From: Butyrivibrio sp. INlla21
GTDB lineage: Bacteria; Bacillota; Clostridia; Lachnospirales; Lachnospiraceae
Assembly (NCBI RefSeq): GCF_900116875.1
Contig: NZ_FPCC01000003.1
Span: 124,001 to 188,000 of the forward strand
DNA length: 64,000 nucleotides
Direction: 5' to 3'
Part shown: piece after piece, positions 44,717 to 53,610 of the stretch
Position numbering within the stretch: position 1 is the first letter of the stretch
Layout: every line of letters starts with the position of its first letter
Translations under genes and position numbers: made by a program
Notes under the pieces: generated by a model
What the model saw: the letters and a program-made list of their open reading frames with translations, nothing else
What the model was told of the DNA's origin: nothing
The model's database searches: none

Positions 44717-46264
44717 TTACATCAATTTCTTTTGACGAATAACAGGTTTGAGTCCAAATACTTCTTCAAAGAAAGCCGCTCTGTTAAAGAAGAGCCCTTT
44801 CTCAAGTGTAATATCCGCAGATGTATCAACATTGATAATAAGGTTTCTGTCTTTAATGCTGACCGTAACGTCCCTGAATTTTTGCTTGTGCGTTCTGTCA
44901 AGTCCGTTCGCCACACGCATGATAGCGGTCAGCTTGGAAATCCTCAGATAGTCTTCTCTTGAAAGTCCGTCAAAGAATTCAGATCCGCTGTTATAATACT
45001 CAAACTCCTCGTGATTGAATCTGACAACATTGGCGACTATCGACCTCTCAATATGAGAAAGACCTATGATCTCGGTCGACATGATAATGTTGTAGGAACA
45101 ATCGCCAAGATAAACAAGACTAATATATTTACCGCAGTCATGGAGCGTTGTCGCAATCTCTAAAAGAAGTCTGTCTCTGTCTGAAAGACCGTGGATCTCT
45201 TTTGTACTGTCAAAGATCGTAAGCGCAATCTTTTTTAGTGTCTCTCTTCTTGACTTACTTCCCATATATCTCTTGGAAATATTCTGAGCACAGGCTATGA
45301 TGTCCTGCTCAAAATCATGCGGCGATCTGATATAGTCTTTTTTCTCCGCATATTCATATGCGATACCGTCGCAGAGCGTAATTCCGGGAGCCCAGAGATT
45401 CTCTGCCTTCGTAGCATCCAAAATACATTTTATAAGTGTACTTGCAACATGCAAAAGCGGAACGTTCTCTTCGGGAATCCCGAGCTTCTTGGCAACTTCA
45501 TAATCACTCATTTCATCAGCCACTTTGATGATCTTATTAAATTCATCCCTTGTGGCAAAGCCGTCTCCGTCATCACCTGATCTAATCTTTTGCATTATAG
45601 GAGAAACATAGTCATCTATTATGATAAGATTCTCTATCTTTTTATCCTTAAGATGCATCTTGGCGAAAACGGAAAGTCTTGAATTAACAAGCTCCGAAAC
45701 AAGCTCTGAGTATTTTAATCTTGAAGCGTGCACCTGCTCCATTGTCGTATGAAGCCTAAGCACACCTGTCATAAGGTTCTGAGTGGCAACCAAAGTGTCT
45801 TTTTCAAAAAGAGATATCTGAATACTTCCGCCTCCGATATCAACTATCGCAGTCGGCTTCTCCAGCACCTTCTCAAACTTATCGTGCCTTAGAGCAATCG
45901 ACTTATAATCAATAAAGCGCTGCTCCGAGTTACTTAAGACATCGATGTGAATTCCGGTCCTTTGCTCGATAAGATCACGAACGATCAAAATATCCTTGGT
46001 CTCTCTTATCGCGCTCGTTCCGTAAGCCTGATAATGCGAAGCCCCATACTCCTTCATTATCTTCTTAAACTCCGAAAGGATCCTTATCATCTCATCGACA
46101 TGAAGACTCGAGATCCTGCCGGTTGCATAAGTCTCACTTCCGATATCCATACGATGCCTAATATGATCAAGCTCTCTTACACCTTTCCTCTTGGAAAGCT
46201 CGAAGATCTTGAGTGCGATCTCGTATGAACCCACATCAATTGCAGCAAATACCTCACCCATCAT
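44717..46264 (-). CDS. ppx: Exopolyphosphatase/GppA-type phosphatase with HD domain
   Basis: 515 residues. The N-terminal ASKHA domains have FAAIDVGSYEIALKIFEL and the phosphate loop IVDIGGGSIQISLF. The C-terminal part (from about 310) is an HD-type domain with TLHDCGKYISLVYLG. Degrades polyphosphate and possibly pppGpp. The ATG at 46264 is chosen because GAGG lies 9 bases upstream; the longer frame would start at a TTG. Directly upstream of ppk. Confidence 0.92.
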   Translation of the reverse strand: MMGEVFAAIDVGSYEIALKIFELSKRKGVRELDHIRHRMDIGSETYATGRISSLHVDEMIRILSEFKKIMKEYGASHYQAYGTSAIRETKDILIVRDLIEQRTGIHIDVLSNSEQRFIDYKSIALRHDKFEKVLEKPTAIVDIGGGSIQISLFEKDTLVATQNLMTGVLRLHTTMEQVHASRLKYSELVSELVNSRLSVFAKMHLKDKKIENLIIIDDYVSPIMQKIRSGDDGDGFATRDEFNKIIKVADEMSDYEVAKKLGIPEENVPLLHVASTLIKCILDATKAENLWAPGITLCDGIAYEYAEKKDYIRSPHDFEQDIIACAQNISKRYMGSKSRRETLKKIALTIFDSTKEIHGLSDRDRLLLEIATTLHDCGKYISLVYLGDCSYNIIMSTEIIGLSHIERSIVANVVRFNHEEFEYYNSGSEFFDGLSREDYLRISKLTAIMRVANGLDRTHKQKFRDVTVSIKDRNLIINVDTSADITLEKGLFFNRAAFFEEVFGLKPVIRQKKLM

Positions 46265-46315
46265 AATCAATACCCTCTGTGAAAATCACGTAAAAACTTA
46301 AGCTGTCAGGTCTTC

Positions 46316-47443
46316 TTAGTAGTTACCCAGTATCCTGAGCATTCTCGCTTCTTCGCGCAGCCCCCTAAGTGCATTCTTAACAGCACTGTCTGCCAGGTTA
46401 CCGTCAAAATCAATAAAGAATCTGTATTCCCAATTTCTGTCCTCAATAGGCCTTGACTCAATCTTGGACATATTGAGATTGTTATAGATAAAATGTGACA
46501 TAAGGTGGTACAACGAACCCGCCTCATGCGGAATCTCAAGGCATAAGCTTATCTTCTTGGCATCCTTAAGGAAAACCTTCTGATTGGTAATGATGATAAA
46601 CCTTGTTGAATTGGCATCGGCTGAATTGATGCCTTCTTCAATGATATCAAGCCCGTAAACCTTCGCAGCCCCCGCACTTGCGATAGCGGCCTGAGTTATG
46701 TCTTTGTCCTCAGAAACCTTCTTTGCTGCAAACGCATTGTTCTTCATACCGACCTGCTGTATATAGCTGTGATCCGAAAGAAATCTTGCGCTCTGCATAA
46801 GAGCCTGAGGGTGTGCATAAACCGTCTTGATATCGGAAAGCTTTGCACCTGGAACACCCAAAAGGCAATGCCTTATCTTTATGATCTGCTCGCCAATTAT
46901 ATAGTGCTCATACTCGGCAAGAAGGTCGTAGATCTCGCTTACGATACCCGCTGTGGAATTCTCGATCGGAAGAACCGCATAATCGGCACTTCCCTCTTCC
47001 AAAAGAGCCATCGCATCCCTGAACGTGTCCACGGGAATGCTGTTAACATCTTCACCGAAGAACTGTTTCATGGCTCCCTCGGAGTATGATCCTGCCGCTC
47101 CCTGGAAGCAAACCCTTGCATTCTTTTTATCTATAGAATCAATCTTTATAAAAGGAAGCTGACCTGAAGCCCCCGCCTCGGCAAGCTTTTGATACTGAAG
47201 CTTCCTACTCATGGACATAAGCTGTGAAAAGAGCTCCACAAGTCCCGTTCTGTTAAAATCAGATTTTGCAAGCTTTTTGATCTCTGTTAATTTCTCATCT
47301 TCTCTTTGCTTGTCAAAAACTTTTTTGCCCGTATTTATCTTAAAATCGGCCACTCGGGATGCTATATCCATCCTTTTTTCATACAATTCAACTATCTGTT
47401 TGTCGACCGCATCAATTTCTGTGCGCAGATCTTTTAAATCCAT
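46316..47443 (-). CDS. pheA: Bifunctional chorismate mutase/prephenate dehydratase
   Basis: 375 residues. Residues 1-90 are an AroQ chorismate mutase (LRTEIDAVDKQIVELYEKRM). Residues about 108-285 are prephenate dehydratase (VCFQGAAGSYSEGAMKQFFG, NSTRFIII). The C-terminal ACT domain has ISLCLEIPHEAGSLYHLMSH and the phenylalanine-binding KIESRPIEDR. Makes phenylpyruvate for phenylalanine, with feedback control through the ACT domain. First gene of the long minus-strand run; 51 bases before ppx. Confidence 0.96.
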   Translation of the reverse strand: MDLKDLRTEIDAVDKQIVELYEKRMDIASRVADFKINTGKKVFDKQREDEKLTEIKKLAKSDFNRTGLVELFSQLMSMSRKLQYQKLAEAGASGQLPFIKIDSIDKKNARVCFQGAAGSYSEGAMKQFFGEDVNSIPVDTFRDAMALLEEGSADYAVLPIENSTAGIVSEIYDLLAEYEHYIIGEQIIKIRHCLLGVPGAKLSDIKTVYAHPQALMQSARFLSDHSYIQQVGMKNNAFAAKKVSEDKDITQAAIASAGAAKVYGLDIIEEGINSADANSTRFIIITNQKVFLKDAKKISLCLEIPHEAGSLYHLMSHFIYNNLNMSKIESRPIEDRNWEYRFFIDFDGNLADSAVKNALRGLREEARMLRILGNY

Positions 47444-47494
47444 TTCGTCCTCCGAAAACCTTATTATCTATTTGAATTTTAGAACAAATACAGC

Positions 47495-47523
47495 TTGATA
47501 GCAAGAAATAACGCGCCTATAAT
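47495..47523 (+). promoter_or_regulatory. Promoter of the DUF5050-pyrBI unit
   Basis: TTGATA (47495-47500), 17-base spacer, perfect TATAAT (47518-47523), 31 bases before the chosen ATG. It lies inside a longer open frame, which argues against the longer start. Confidence 0.7.
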
Positions 47524-47554
47524 AATTATGAGGATAAACATTGAGGGGAAAGAT

Positions 47555-48565
47555 ATGAAATTAAAAACTGTAATATTCACAATATTGACAACGCTTATAC
47601 TTGTCGGTATCCTGCTTGTTTATATTTCGGAACAACGGGTTACGATGTCACCGACCGATCGAGGAAACAGCGCCGGCAATCTTCATAATTCCGGCCTCTT
47701 TTTTGAAATGGACGGTAAGGTTTATTTCTCCAATCCCAACGACAGTAACTGTCTCTATTCTATGAATGTCGACGAATCAAAGCCCAAACGTCTTACAAGT
47801 ATGGGCGTCAAATATATCAGCGGAGCAAAAGAGTTTTTATATTTCTATATGGATTCGACCAAAGTATCGGGCAGAGTTAAGGGCCTCGGAACCGCGACCA
47901 ACCAGTTCGGTATCTACAGATGCAGAACCTCCGGCCGCAGCCAAACATGCCTTCTTCGTGATTTCTGCGGCGAAGTTCAGCTTTGCGGCGAATACCTGTA
48001 TTATCAGGTTAAGCCAAACGGCGGCTCTCTCCATAAGATACGCGTGGATCAGACCAATTCTTCTCTTGTTTCAACGGAGTATGTATCACCCGTCTGTTAT
48101 GAGAGCGGAGTTATCTACTACACAGGAGTAACAAACGACCACAATATCCATGCGCTATATACCAACGCAGGCGATTCAATTTCTCCTGTTTTATATGGCA
48201 ATTACTTCTTCCCTGTTGTTCAGGGCGGTTATATCTACTATCTTAACGGCGACGACAATTACTCAATCTATAGAACTAGTCTTCTTAACGGTGAGCAGAA
48301 CAAGATCACGATGGACAGAGTCGATTGCTTTACTATGGATGACAACTATATTTACTATTCAACCTCTGCTTCCGGCCGTGAAGCCCTTAAGCGCTGCGAC
48401 CTTACCGGAAGCGGCACGGTTACAATGTTTAACGGCGTGACCAACAGTCTCAATGTCACATCAAAATATATCTATTTTAAGGTTTACGGAAACGACGAAG
48501 TGATGTACCATATACCTTTGGATGGATCAGCTCCTGCATCCATTTTTGATGTGAAAGTAAAATAA
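47555..48565 (+). CDS. DUF5050-like secreted or membrane-anchored beta-propeller protein
   Basis: 336 residues. An N-terminal hydrophobic helix (residues 2-22, KLKTVIFTILTTLILVGILL) is a signal anchor. The rest is made of repeated strands of the type [VI]-Y-[FY]-[SI]-x-x-x-x-x-x-x-[LI]-Y (for example GKVYFSNPNDSNCLYSMNVD), typical of DUF5050/propeller-like proteins. The function is unknown; it may bind sugars or sense the envelope. GAGGGGAAAG precedes ATG 47555. pyrB follows 26 bases later on the same strand. Confidence 0.78.
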   Translation: MKLKTVIFTILTTLILVGILLVYISEQRVTMSPTDRGNSAGNLHNSGLFFEMDGKVYFSNPNDSNCLYSMNVDESKPKRLTSMGVKYISGAKEFLYFYMDSTKVSGRVKGLGTATNQFGIYRCRTSGRSQTCLLRDFCGEVQLCGEYLYYQVKPNGGSLHKIRVDQTNSSLVSTEYVSPVCYESGVIYYTGVTNDHNIHALYTNAGDSISPVLYGNYFFPVVQGGYIYYLNGDDNYSIYRTSLLNGEQNKITMDRVDCFTMDDNYIYYSTSASGREALKRCDLTGSGTVTMFNGVTNSLNVTSKYIYFKVYGNDEVMYHIPLDGSAPASIFDVKVK

Positions 48566-48591
48566 ATATAATTTTATAACGAGGAGAGTGT

Positions 48592-49548
48592 ATGAATAAC
48601 ATGCGACACATGATGAATCCGCTGGACTTCACGGTGGATGAACTCGAGGCGCTCTTCGATGTTGCCAATGACATCGAAAACAACATGGAAGCCTACTCAC
48701 ATAAGTGTGACGGCAAGATCCTTGCAACGTGCTTCTATGAGCCCAGTACCAGAACAAGACTAAGTTTTGAAACAGCTATGTTAAGACTTGGAGGAAAGAC
48801 GCTCGGCTTTGCCGATGCAGGCAGTTCCTCAGCAGCAAAAGGCGAAAGTGTCGCTGATACTATTCGTGTTATTTCCTGTTTCGCAGATATATGCGCAATG
48901 CGTCACCCCAAGGAAGGCGCTCCTATGGTGGCAGCATCCAAATCTTCTATCCCGGTTATCAACGCCGGCGACGGTGGTCATCAACATCCCACACAGACAC
49001 TTACAGATCTTTTAACCATCAGATCTTTATACGGTAAACTCGGTGACTTTACGATCGGTCTTTGCGGAGACCTCAAATTCGGTCGTACGGTCCACTCTCT
49101 AATCAATGCTCTTACAAGATACGAGGGAATCCACTTCGTATTCGTTTCTCCCAAAGAGCTCCGTGTTCCCGATTACATTACAGAAATGCTCGATTCCAAG
49201 GGCATCACATACGAAGAAGTTATTAAACTCGAAGAAGTCATCGGAAAGCTCGATTTCCTCTACATGACAAGAGTTCAGAAAGAACGTTTCTTCAACGAAG
49301 AAGACTACATTCGTTTGAAGAATTTCTATATACTCGACAAAGCCAAGATGGAGCTTGCAAAAGAAAAAATGTTTATCCTCCACCCGCTTCCGAGAGTTAA
49401 CGAGATCTCAGTCGAGATCGACAGCGACCCCAGAGCCGCATACTTTAAGCAGGTTCAATACGGATTATACGTAAGAATGGCACTCATCCTGACACTCCTT
49501 GATATGACAGATGCGCATATGAATGAAGGGTTACTCAGAAAATTTTAA
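48592..49548 (+). CDS. pyrB: Aspartate carbamoyltransferase catalytic subunit
   Basis: 318 residues. Condenses carbamoyl phosphate and aspartate in pyrimidine synthesis. Carbamoyl-phosphate motif [20 protein letters not shown], the loop SSSAAKGES, and [14 protein letters not shown]; the aspartate-domain loop is [17 protein letters not shown] ribosome binding site. Followed by pyrI after 21 bases, giving an enterobacterial-type PyrBI holoenzyme. Confidence 0.97.
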   Translation: MNNMRHMMNPLDFTVDELEALFDVANDIENNMEAYSHKCDGKILATCFYEPSTRTRLSFETAMLRLGGKTLGFADAGSSSAAKGESVADTIRVISCFADICAMRHPKEGAPMVAASKSSIPVINAGDGGHQHPTQTLTDLLTIRSLYGKLGDFTIGLCGDLKFGRTVHSLINALTRYEGIHFVFVSPKELRVPDYITEMLDSKGITYEEVIKLEEVIGKLDFLYMTRVQKERFFNEEDYIRLKNFYILDKAKMELAKEKMFILHPLPRVNEISVEIDSDPRAAYFKQVQYGLYVRMALILTLLDMTDAHMNEGLLRKF

Positions 49549-49569
49549 TCAAACAGAAAGAGGTATTTC

Positions 49570-50013
49570 ATGTTAAATATCGGAAAAATCGAAGAAGGAT
49601 TCGTTCTCGATCACATCCAGGCCGGAAAAGGAATGCAGATCTATCGTCATCTCGGACTTGATAAGCTCGATTCCACCGTCGCCATAATCAAGAATGCCAA
49701 GAGTAAGGTTATGGGCAAAAAAGACATCTTAAAGGTCGAATGCGACATAGATACTCTTAACCTCGACATCCTTGCCTTCATAGACCACAACATCACAGTA
49801 AACGTTATTAAGGCAGGTGAGATCATAGAAAAAAGAGCTCTCGTACTCCCCAAGGAGATTCACGGCGTGCTCAGATGTCACAACCCCAGATGCATCTCTT
49901 CCATCGAGCAGGAGCTTCCTCAGATCTTCTATCTTGCAGATGAAAAGAACGAAGTTTACAGATGCAAATACTGCGACGAGAAGTATTCCGACGGCGACGC
50001 AGTAAAGAAATGA
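49570..50013 (+). CDS. pyrI: Aspartate carbamoyltransferase regulatory subunit
   Basis: 147 residues. N-terminal nucleotide-binding domain (GMQIYRHLGLDKLDSTVAII) and C-terminal zinc domain with four Cys in C-H-N-P-R-C and YRCKYCDEKY. It allows allosteric control by CTP and ATP. The last two codons before the stop are Lys-Lys. A strong terminator follows, so pyrBI ends here; no attenuator resembling a PyrR site was seen upstream. Confidence 0.96.
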   Translation: MLNIGKIEEGFVLDHIQAGKGMQIYRHLGLDKLDSTVAIIKNAKSKVMGKKDILKVECDIDTLNLDILAFIDHNITVNVIKAGEIIEKRALVLPKEIHGVLRCHNPRCISSIEQELPQIFYLADEKNEVYRCKYCDEKYSDGDAVKK

Positions 50014-50029
50014 TATGATAAAGCAATAA

Positions 50030-50068
50030 TAATACGAGCCGATCACATAAGTGGTCGGCTCGTTTATT
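50030..50068 (+). terminator. Terminator after pyrI
   Basis: ACGAGCCGATCAC (50034-50046) pairs with GTGGTCGGCTCGT (50051-50063) with one mismatch around a four-base loop, then TTTATT. Confidence 0.85.
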
Positions 50069-50090
50069 AAATGCGATCATTCTCGGTTAT

Positions 50091-50261
50091 TTACTTAATG
50101 TATCCGTTTTGGCGATTGTAGATATCGTCCGTATGTTTCTCACGGCGTCTCTCCTCGCTTCTTAAAAGTTCCTGCATATACGGATTGTCATTGGCTCCCG
50201 ATACGGAGATCGGTCTTGTCTCACTGTTAAGGTAAATATCTTTCGAAGAGTTTCCAAACAT
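50091..50261 (-). CDS. Unrecognised 56-residue polar protein
   Basis: Begins MFGNSSKDIYLNSETRPISV and continues polar to the end (DNPYMQELLRSEERRREKHT, then DDIYNRQNGYIK), without membrane segment or Cys. An AAGGAGG ribosome binding site lies 9 bases before ATG 50261. The coding sequence is compact between two terminators, which supports a real small gene. The pattern (short, charged, Arg/Glu helix in the second half) suggests a soluble regulator or adaptor; function unknown. Confidence 0.55.
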   Translation of the reverse strand: MFGNSSKDIYLNSETRPISVSGANDNPYMQELLRSEERRREKHTDDIYNRQNGYIK

Positions 50262-50296
50262 ATCAGATACCTCCTTAAAAATAAGTATTTAGGAAA

Positions 50297-50346
50297 AGAA
50301 ATCCGCATAAATGAAGGAAAGCAATTATTCGTTCATCTATGCGGAT
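50297..50346 (-). terminator. Terminator after the CAP-domain lipoprotein gene
   Basis: ATCCGCATAAATGAA (50301-50315) pairs with TTCATCTATGCGGAT (50332-50346) with one mismatch, followed on the minus strand by TTTCTTTT. Confidence 0.8.
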
Positions 50347-50363
50347 GTTATATCATCATATTA

Positions 50364-50921
50364 TCAATATCCAAATTCCTGAGCCCAGAACCAGTTGCCG
50401 CCAGAATCCTGTGCGATTGCGATTCCTACTGTCTTGAAACCACCGTCCATCATGTTGGCTGCGTGTGTAGGTGAATTCATCCAAGCTACGAATACGCTGT
50501 CAGCTGACTGATAAAGCTTAGCAAGATTCTCACCGTACTGAACACTGCTGTCTACTGTCCAGAATTCCGATCCGTCAGGTCTTGTGTGTGAGAATGTTGT
50601 GATGATCTCATTGGCACGAACCTGTGCTGCATTGGTAAGCTGATCGCTCCAAGCAAGAGCCGGTAAACCTTGAGCTGTTCTCTGCTGATTTATTAAGTTG
50701 TAAACTGCTGAGCACGCATCGATACAAGCCTGGCTGGAAGCTGCACTTCCTGCAAGAGCTAAATTGTTCTCATCGATTATGTACTCTCCGGCTGCCAGTT
50801 CCTCGGTTCTCTTTACAGCTTCATCATCAACGGCTCCGATCTTAGCTGAGCCACAAGCTGTAAATGTGAACGTAAGAACACCGGCCATCAGTATTGCTAC
50901 TATCTTGCCAAATCTGTTCAT
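50364..50921 (-). CDS. CAP/SCP-domain secreted lipoprotein
   Basis: 185 residues. Lipoprotein signal ending TFTFTACGSA (Cys24). A single CAP domain (about 80-185) has the family elements LINQQRTAQGLPALAWSDQL, ANEIITTFSHTRPDGS, YGENLAKLY and WMNSPTHAANMMDGGFKTVG, with the two His and Glu that form the CAP cleft. Role unknown; CAP proteins are often envelope or spore-linked. The ATG at 50921 (GGGAGAAG upstream) is preferred over a longer start. Divergent from dinB. Confidence 0.88.
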   Translation of the reverse strand: MNRFGKIVAILMAGVLTFTFTACGSAKIGAVDDEAVKRTEELAAGEYIIDENNLALAGSAASSQACIDACSAVYNLINQQRTAQGLPALAWSDQLTNAAQVRANEIITTFSHTRPDGSEFWTVDSSVQYGENLAKLYQSADSVFVAWMNSPTHAANMMDGGFKTVGIAIAQDSGGNWFWAQEFGY

Positions 50922-51117
50922 CGTCTCACTTCTCCCTGTGATCATTCATGGAAATAGATATCCATATTCCTAAAATAATGCTAATCCATTAGCGAAATTG
51001 AATCAATTAGGATATTTAAATTTTTTCGCATTTTTAAGCTCTTTATTTCATAGCGCAAATCAAACTCTGAAACTTTTTTTCCAAACCTATATTATTGTGA
51101 AACTTTCTACCGGCGTC

Positions 51118-51146
51118 TTGTCTCGCACGTTTGTTCGATGTATAAT
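51118..51146 (+). promoter_or_regulatory. LexA-type SOS box inside the dinB promoter
   Basis: -35 TTGTCT (51118-51123), 17-base spacer, perfect TATAAT (51141-51146). The spacer holds CGCACGTTTGTTCG (51124-51137), one mismatch from the Gram-positive LexA box CGAAC-N4-GTTCG. Transcription should begin near 51152, at the ATG. Confidence 0.72.
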
Positions 51147-51152
51147 ACAAGC

Positions 51153-52427
51153 ATGGAGAAATCAAGGGCTTATGACTATGACAACTTCATATTTCACGTT
51201 GATGTAAACTCCGCATTCCTCTCATGGTCTGCGGTTAAAAAGCTGCGCGAAGAACCCGGGAGCATTGACCTTAGAACTATCCCTTCCGCTGTCGGAGGCG
51301 ATGTCAAGACAAGGCACGGTATCATCACAGCCAAGTCTATCCCTGCCAAGAAATACGGAATAGTTACGGGCGAGCCCGTTGTCAAGGCGCTTCAGAAGTG
51401 CCCTAACCTTGTTATGGTAAGCTCTGACTTTAATTTCTACAGAGAATGCTCTCATGCTTTTATTGAGATACTTCATAAATACGCCCCTGTAGTTGCGCAA
51501 GTTTCTATAGATGAAGCTTATATGGATATGACAGGTACAAGATCGATGTACAAGGATCTTGAAACACCCGACTGCCCTTTTCCCATCTGCGTTGCCCGGA
51601 AGATCAAAGACGAGATACGTGATACTTTAGGTTTTACGGTTAATGTGGGAATTTCAGACAATAAGCTTTTGGCCAAGATGGCAAGTGATTTTACCAAGCC
51701 CGATAAGATACACACTCTTTTTCCCGATGAAATTGAAGAGAAAATGTGGCCGCTTCCAATAGGTGACCTGTACGGATGCGGAGGTTCTACGGCAAGCAGA
51801 CTTAATAGCCTTGGGATTCGCACAATAGGTGATGCTGCCAATGCAGACTATGAGATGCTTACAGGCATACTTGGCGATAACGCGGGAAGCTACATCTACG
51901 CAAGTGCCAACGGTATTGGAAGTTCACATGTTTCCGATTCCTATGAAGAAGCCAAGAGTTATTCCAACGAAACCACGTTATCCTCGGATCTTAACGCAGA
52001 TAATTATGATAAAGATATAGTTCCCGTCCTTAAATATCTATCAGAGAAGGTATCATCAAGGCTTCGAAGAGATGAAGTTTTCGGAAGAACTATAACCCTG
52101 TCTGTCAAAACAGGTAATTTCAAACGGCATTCATCTCAGATGCAGCTTGATAATTCTACGTCCGATGCCGCTGAAATATATAAATATTCCAAATATCTCG
52201 CAGATAAGCTCCTTCTCGGAGAAGAAGGACTGTTTATATACGGCGAAGTCGTTCGCCTTGTCGGCGTCGGAGTAAGTAAACTCGACGACGGCTCTTACAG
52301 ACAGATGAGCCTTTTCGATGAAGCATTCTCCACCGACGATAAGACCAGGAAGCTTGGCAAGATGGCCGACGAGCTTGCAGATAAGTTTGGTAAAAATACC
52401 GTTGTAAAAGGCAGTCTGCTTAAATAG
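51153..52427 (+). CDS. dinB: Y-family DNA polymerase (DinB/UmuC type)
   Basis: 424 residues. Error-tolerant translesion polymerase. Motifs: FHVDVNSAFLSWSAVKKL with the first catalytic Asp, the second acidic site VSIDEAYMDMTG, and a C-terminal beta-clamp peptide QMSLFDE. The longer frame starts at 51138, overlapping the -10 box and the LexA box, so it cannot be made from this promoter; ATG 51153 lies at the predicted transcription start, implying a leaderless mRNA. No ribosome binding site is visible. SOS-regulated by inference. Confidence 0.9.
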   Translation: MEKSRAYDYDNFIFHVDVNSAFLSWSAVKKLREEPGSIDLRTIPSAVGGDVKTRHGIITAKSIPAKKYGIVTGEPVVKALQKCPNLVMVSSDFNFYRECSHAFIEILHKYAPVVAQVSIDEAYMDMTGTRSMYKDLETPDCPFPICVARKIKDEIRDTLGFTVNVGISDNKLLAKMASDFTKPDKIHTLFPDEIEEKMWPLPIGDLYGCGGSTASRLNSLGIRTIGDAANADYEMLTGILGDNAGSYIYASANGIGSSHVSDSYEEAKSYSNETTLSSDLNADNYDKDIVPVLKYLSEKVSSRLRRDEVFGRTITLSVKTGNFKRHSSQMQLDNSTSDAAEIYKYSKYLADKLLLGEEGLFIYGEVVRLVGVGVSKLDDGSYRQMSLFDEAFSTDDKTRKLGKMADELADKFGKNTVVKGSLLK

Positions 52428-52435
52428 ATAAATTG

Positions 52436-52476
52436 AAAAAAACGGACAAAAGCATTTTCTGCTCTTGTCCGTTTAT
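52436..52476. terminator. Bidirectional terminator between dinB and the pseudouridine synthase
   Basis: AACGGACAAAAGC / GCTCTTGTCCGTT hairpin (52441-52453 with 52461-52473) with A and T runs on both sides between converging genes. Confidence 0.85.
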
Positions 52477-52484
52477 ATATGGTA

Positions 52485-53402
52485 TCATCGCATCATTTTC
52501 ATCGCTTCTTCCATATCCTTCGGAAGCGGAGCTTCAAAGACAAGCTTTTCTCCCGTTATCGGCTGATCAAATTCCAAATATGCCGCATGGAGCGCCGCTC
52601 TCGTCAGCCCGTAATTCTCCGAAATCTCTTTTCCATAGAAGTTATCTCCAAGAAGCGGATGACCAAGATACGCCATGTGAACTCTTATCTGATGCGTTCT
52701 TCCCGTATCGAGGCGGAGCCTTACAAGGCTGCAATTCTTGAATGCTTTAATAACCTTATAATGGGTAATCGCTCTTTTTCCGTCTTCTCTTACTTCCCTT
52801 ATCATTCTCTGACCGGGAATCCTCTCAATGGGCGCATCCACGGTTCCTTCCGGATTATCAAAGATACCGCTGCACAGAGCCAGATACTCTTTTCTCTTGG
52901 ACATATTCTGTCCCTGCTTGGATAAAAGCGCCGCGCTGTGCCTGTTTTTGGCAAAAATAATAAGCCCTGAAGTCTCACGATCAAGTCTTCCTATAACACG
53001 CATTACATGCTCCTCACCGCGTCTTTTATACAAACCTGCAAGAGCGTTACTGAGCGAATCCGAAAAATGTGCATAGGAAGGATGGACGACCATGTCTCCC
53101 GGCTTATTAAGAAGTATCAGATCCTCATCTTCATATACGATATCCACAGGAATGTCCGAGGGAACGATCTCTGAGCCGTTCTCTATATCCTCATAAATCC
53201 TGACAGTAAGAGTCTGCCCGGGACCAAGCCTTTTGAATATCCTGATAGGGGCACCGTCGAGCATAACGCCGTCATCAAAGCACTTACACCTTGAAACCTC
53301 TCTGCTTGAAAGAAAAAGTCTTTGGCGCATAATATCACCGGCTGTTATGATGCCGTCATCTTTTGTTACCGTATATTCGATCTGTCTGAAATTGTTATTC
53401 AT
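52485..53402 (-). CDS. RluA-family pseudouridine synthase
   Basis: 305 residues. N-terminal S4-like RNA-binding region (about 15-75, RLFLSSREVSRCKCFDDGVM) and a catalytic domain with the Asp motif VIGRLDRETSGLIIFAK, plus LDTGRTHQIRVHMAYLGHPL. Modifies uridines in rRNA or tRNA; whether the target is RluA, RluC or RluD like cannot be told. It starts 9 bases after the Cys-rich protein's stop on the same strand. Confidence 0.92.
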   Translation of the reverse strand: MNNNFRQIEYTVTKDDGIITAGDIMRQRLFLSSREVSRCKCFDDGVMLDGAPIRIFKRLGPGQTLTVRIYEDIENGSEIVPSDIPVDIVYEDEDLILLNKPGDMVVHPSYAHFSDSLSNALAGLYKRRGEEHVMRVIGRLDRETSGLIIFAKNRHSAALLSKQGQNMSKRKEYLALCSGIFDNPEGTVDAPIERIPGQRMIREVREDGKRAITHYKVIKAFKNCSLVRLRLDTGRTHQIRVHMAYLGHPLLGDNFYGKEISENYGLTRAALHAAYLEFDQPITGEKLVFEAPLPKDMEEAMKMMR

Positions 53403-53411
53403 TATAAGTAA

Positions 53412-53582
53412 TTACTTATGTCCTTTGCCATCGCATTTGCCGCAAGAACAACCTCCCGGGCAGGAAGCACAGCCTCCGCCCGAAAGTTCATGTTTGATAT
53501 TTCTGATAAAATTCTTACCGCATATAAAAACTATAGCACATAAAACAGCAATTACTATAATATGTCCAACCAAAGGTGTCAT
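53412..53582 (-). CDS. FeoB-associated Cys-rich membrane protein
   Basis: 56 residues: one membrane helix (about 5-22, VGHIIVIAVLCAIVFIC), then a Gly/Cys-rich tail GGGCASCPGGCSCGKCDGKG with five Cys. Such proteins follow feoB in many Firmicutes and are thought to assist Fe2+ handling. It starts 29 bases after the feoB stop, with GGAGGT upstream of ATG 53582. Confidence 0.85.
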   Translation of the reverse strand: MTPLVGHIIVIAVLCAIVFICGKNFIRNIKHELSGGGCASCPGGCSCGKCDGKGHK

Positions 53583-53610
53583 TTTACCACCTCCAAAAAT
53601 CCTAAAACAA

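Noticed and set aside
51138..51152. Upstream ATG of dinB as the true start
   Set aside because: It overlaps the -10 box and abuts the LexA-like box, so an mRNA from this promoter would not contain it.
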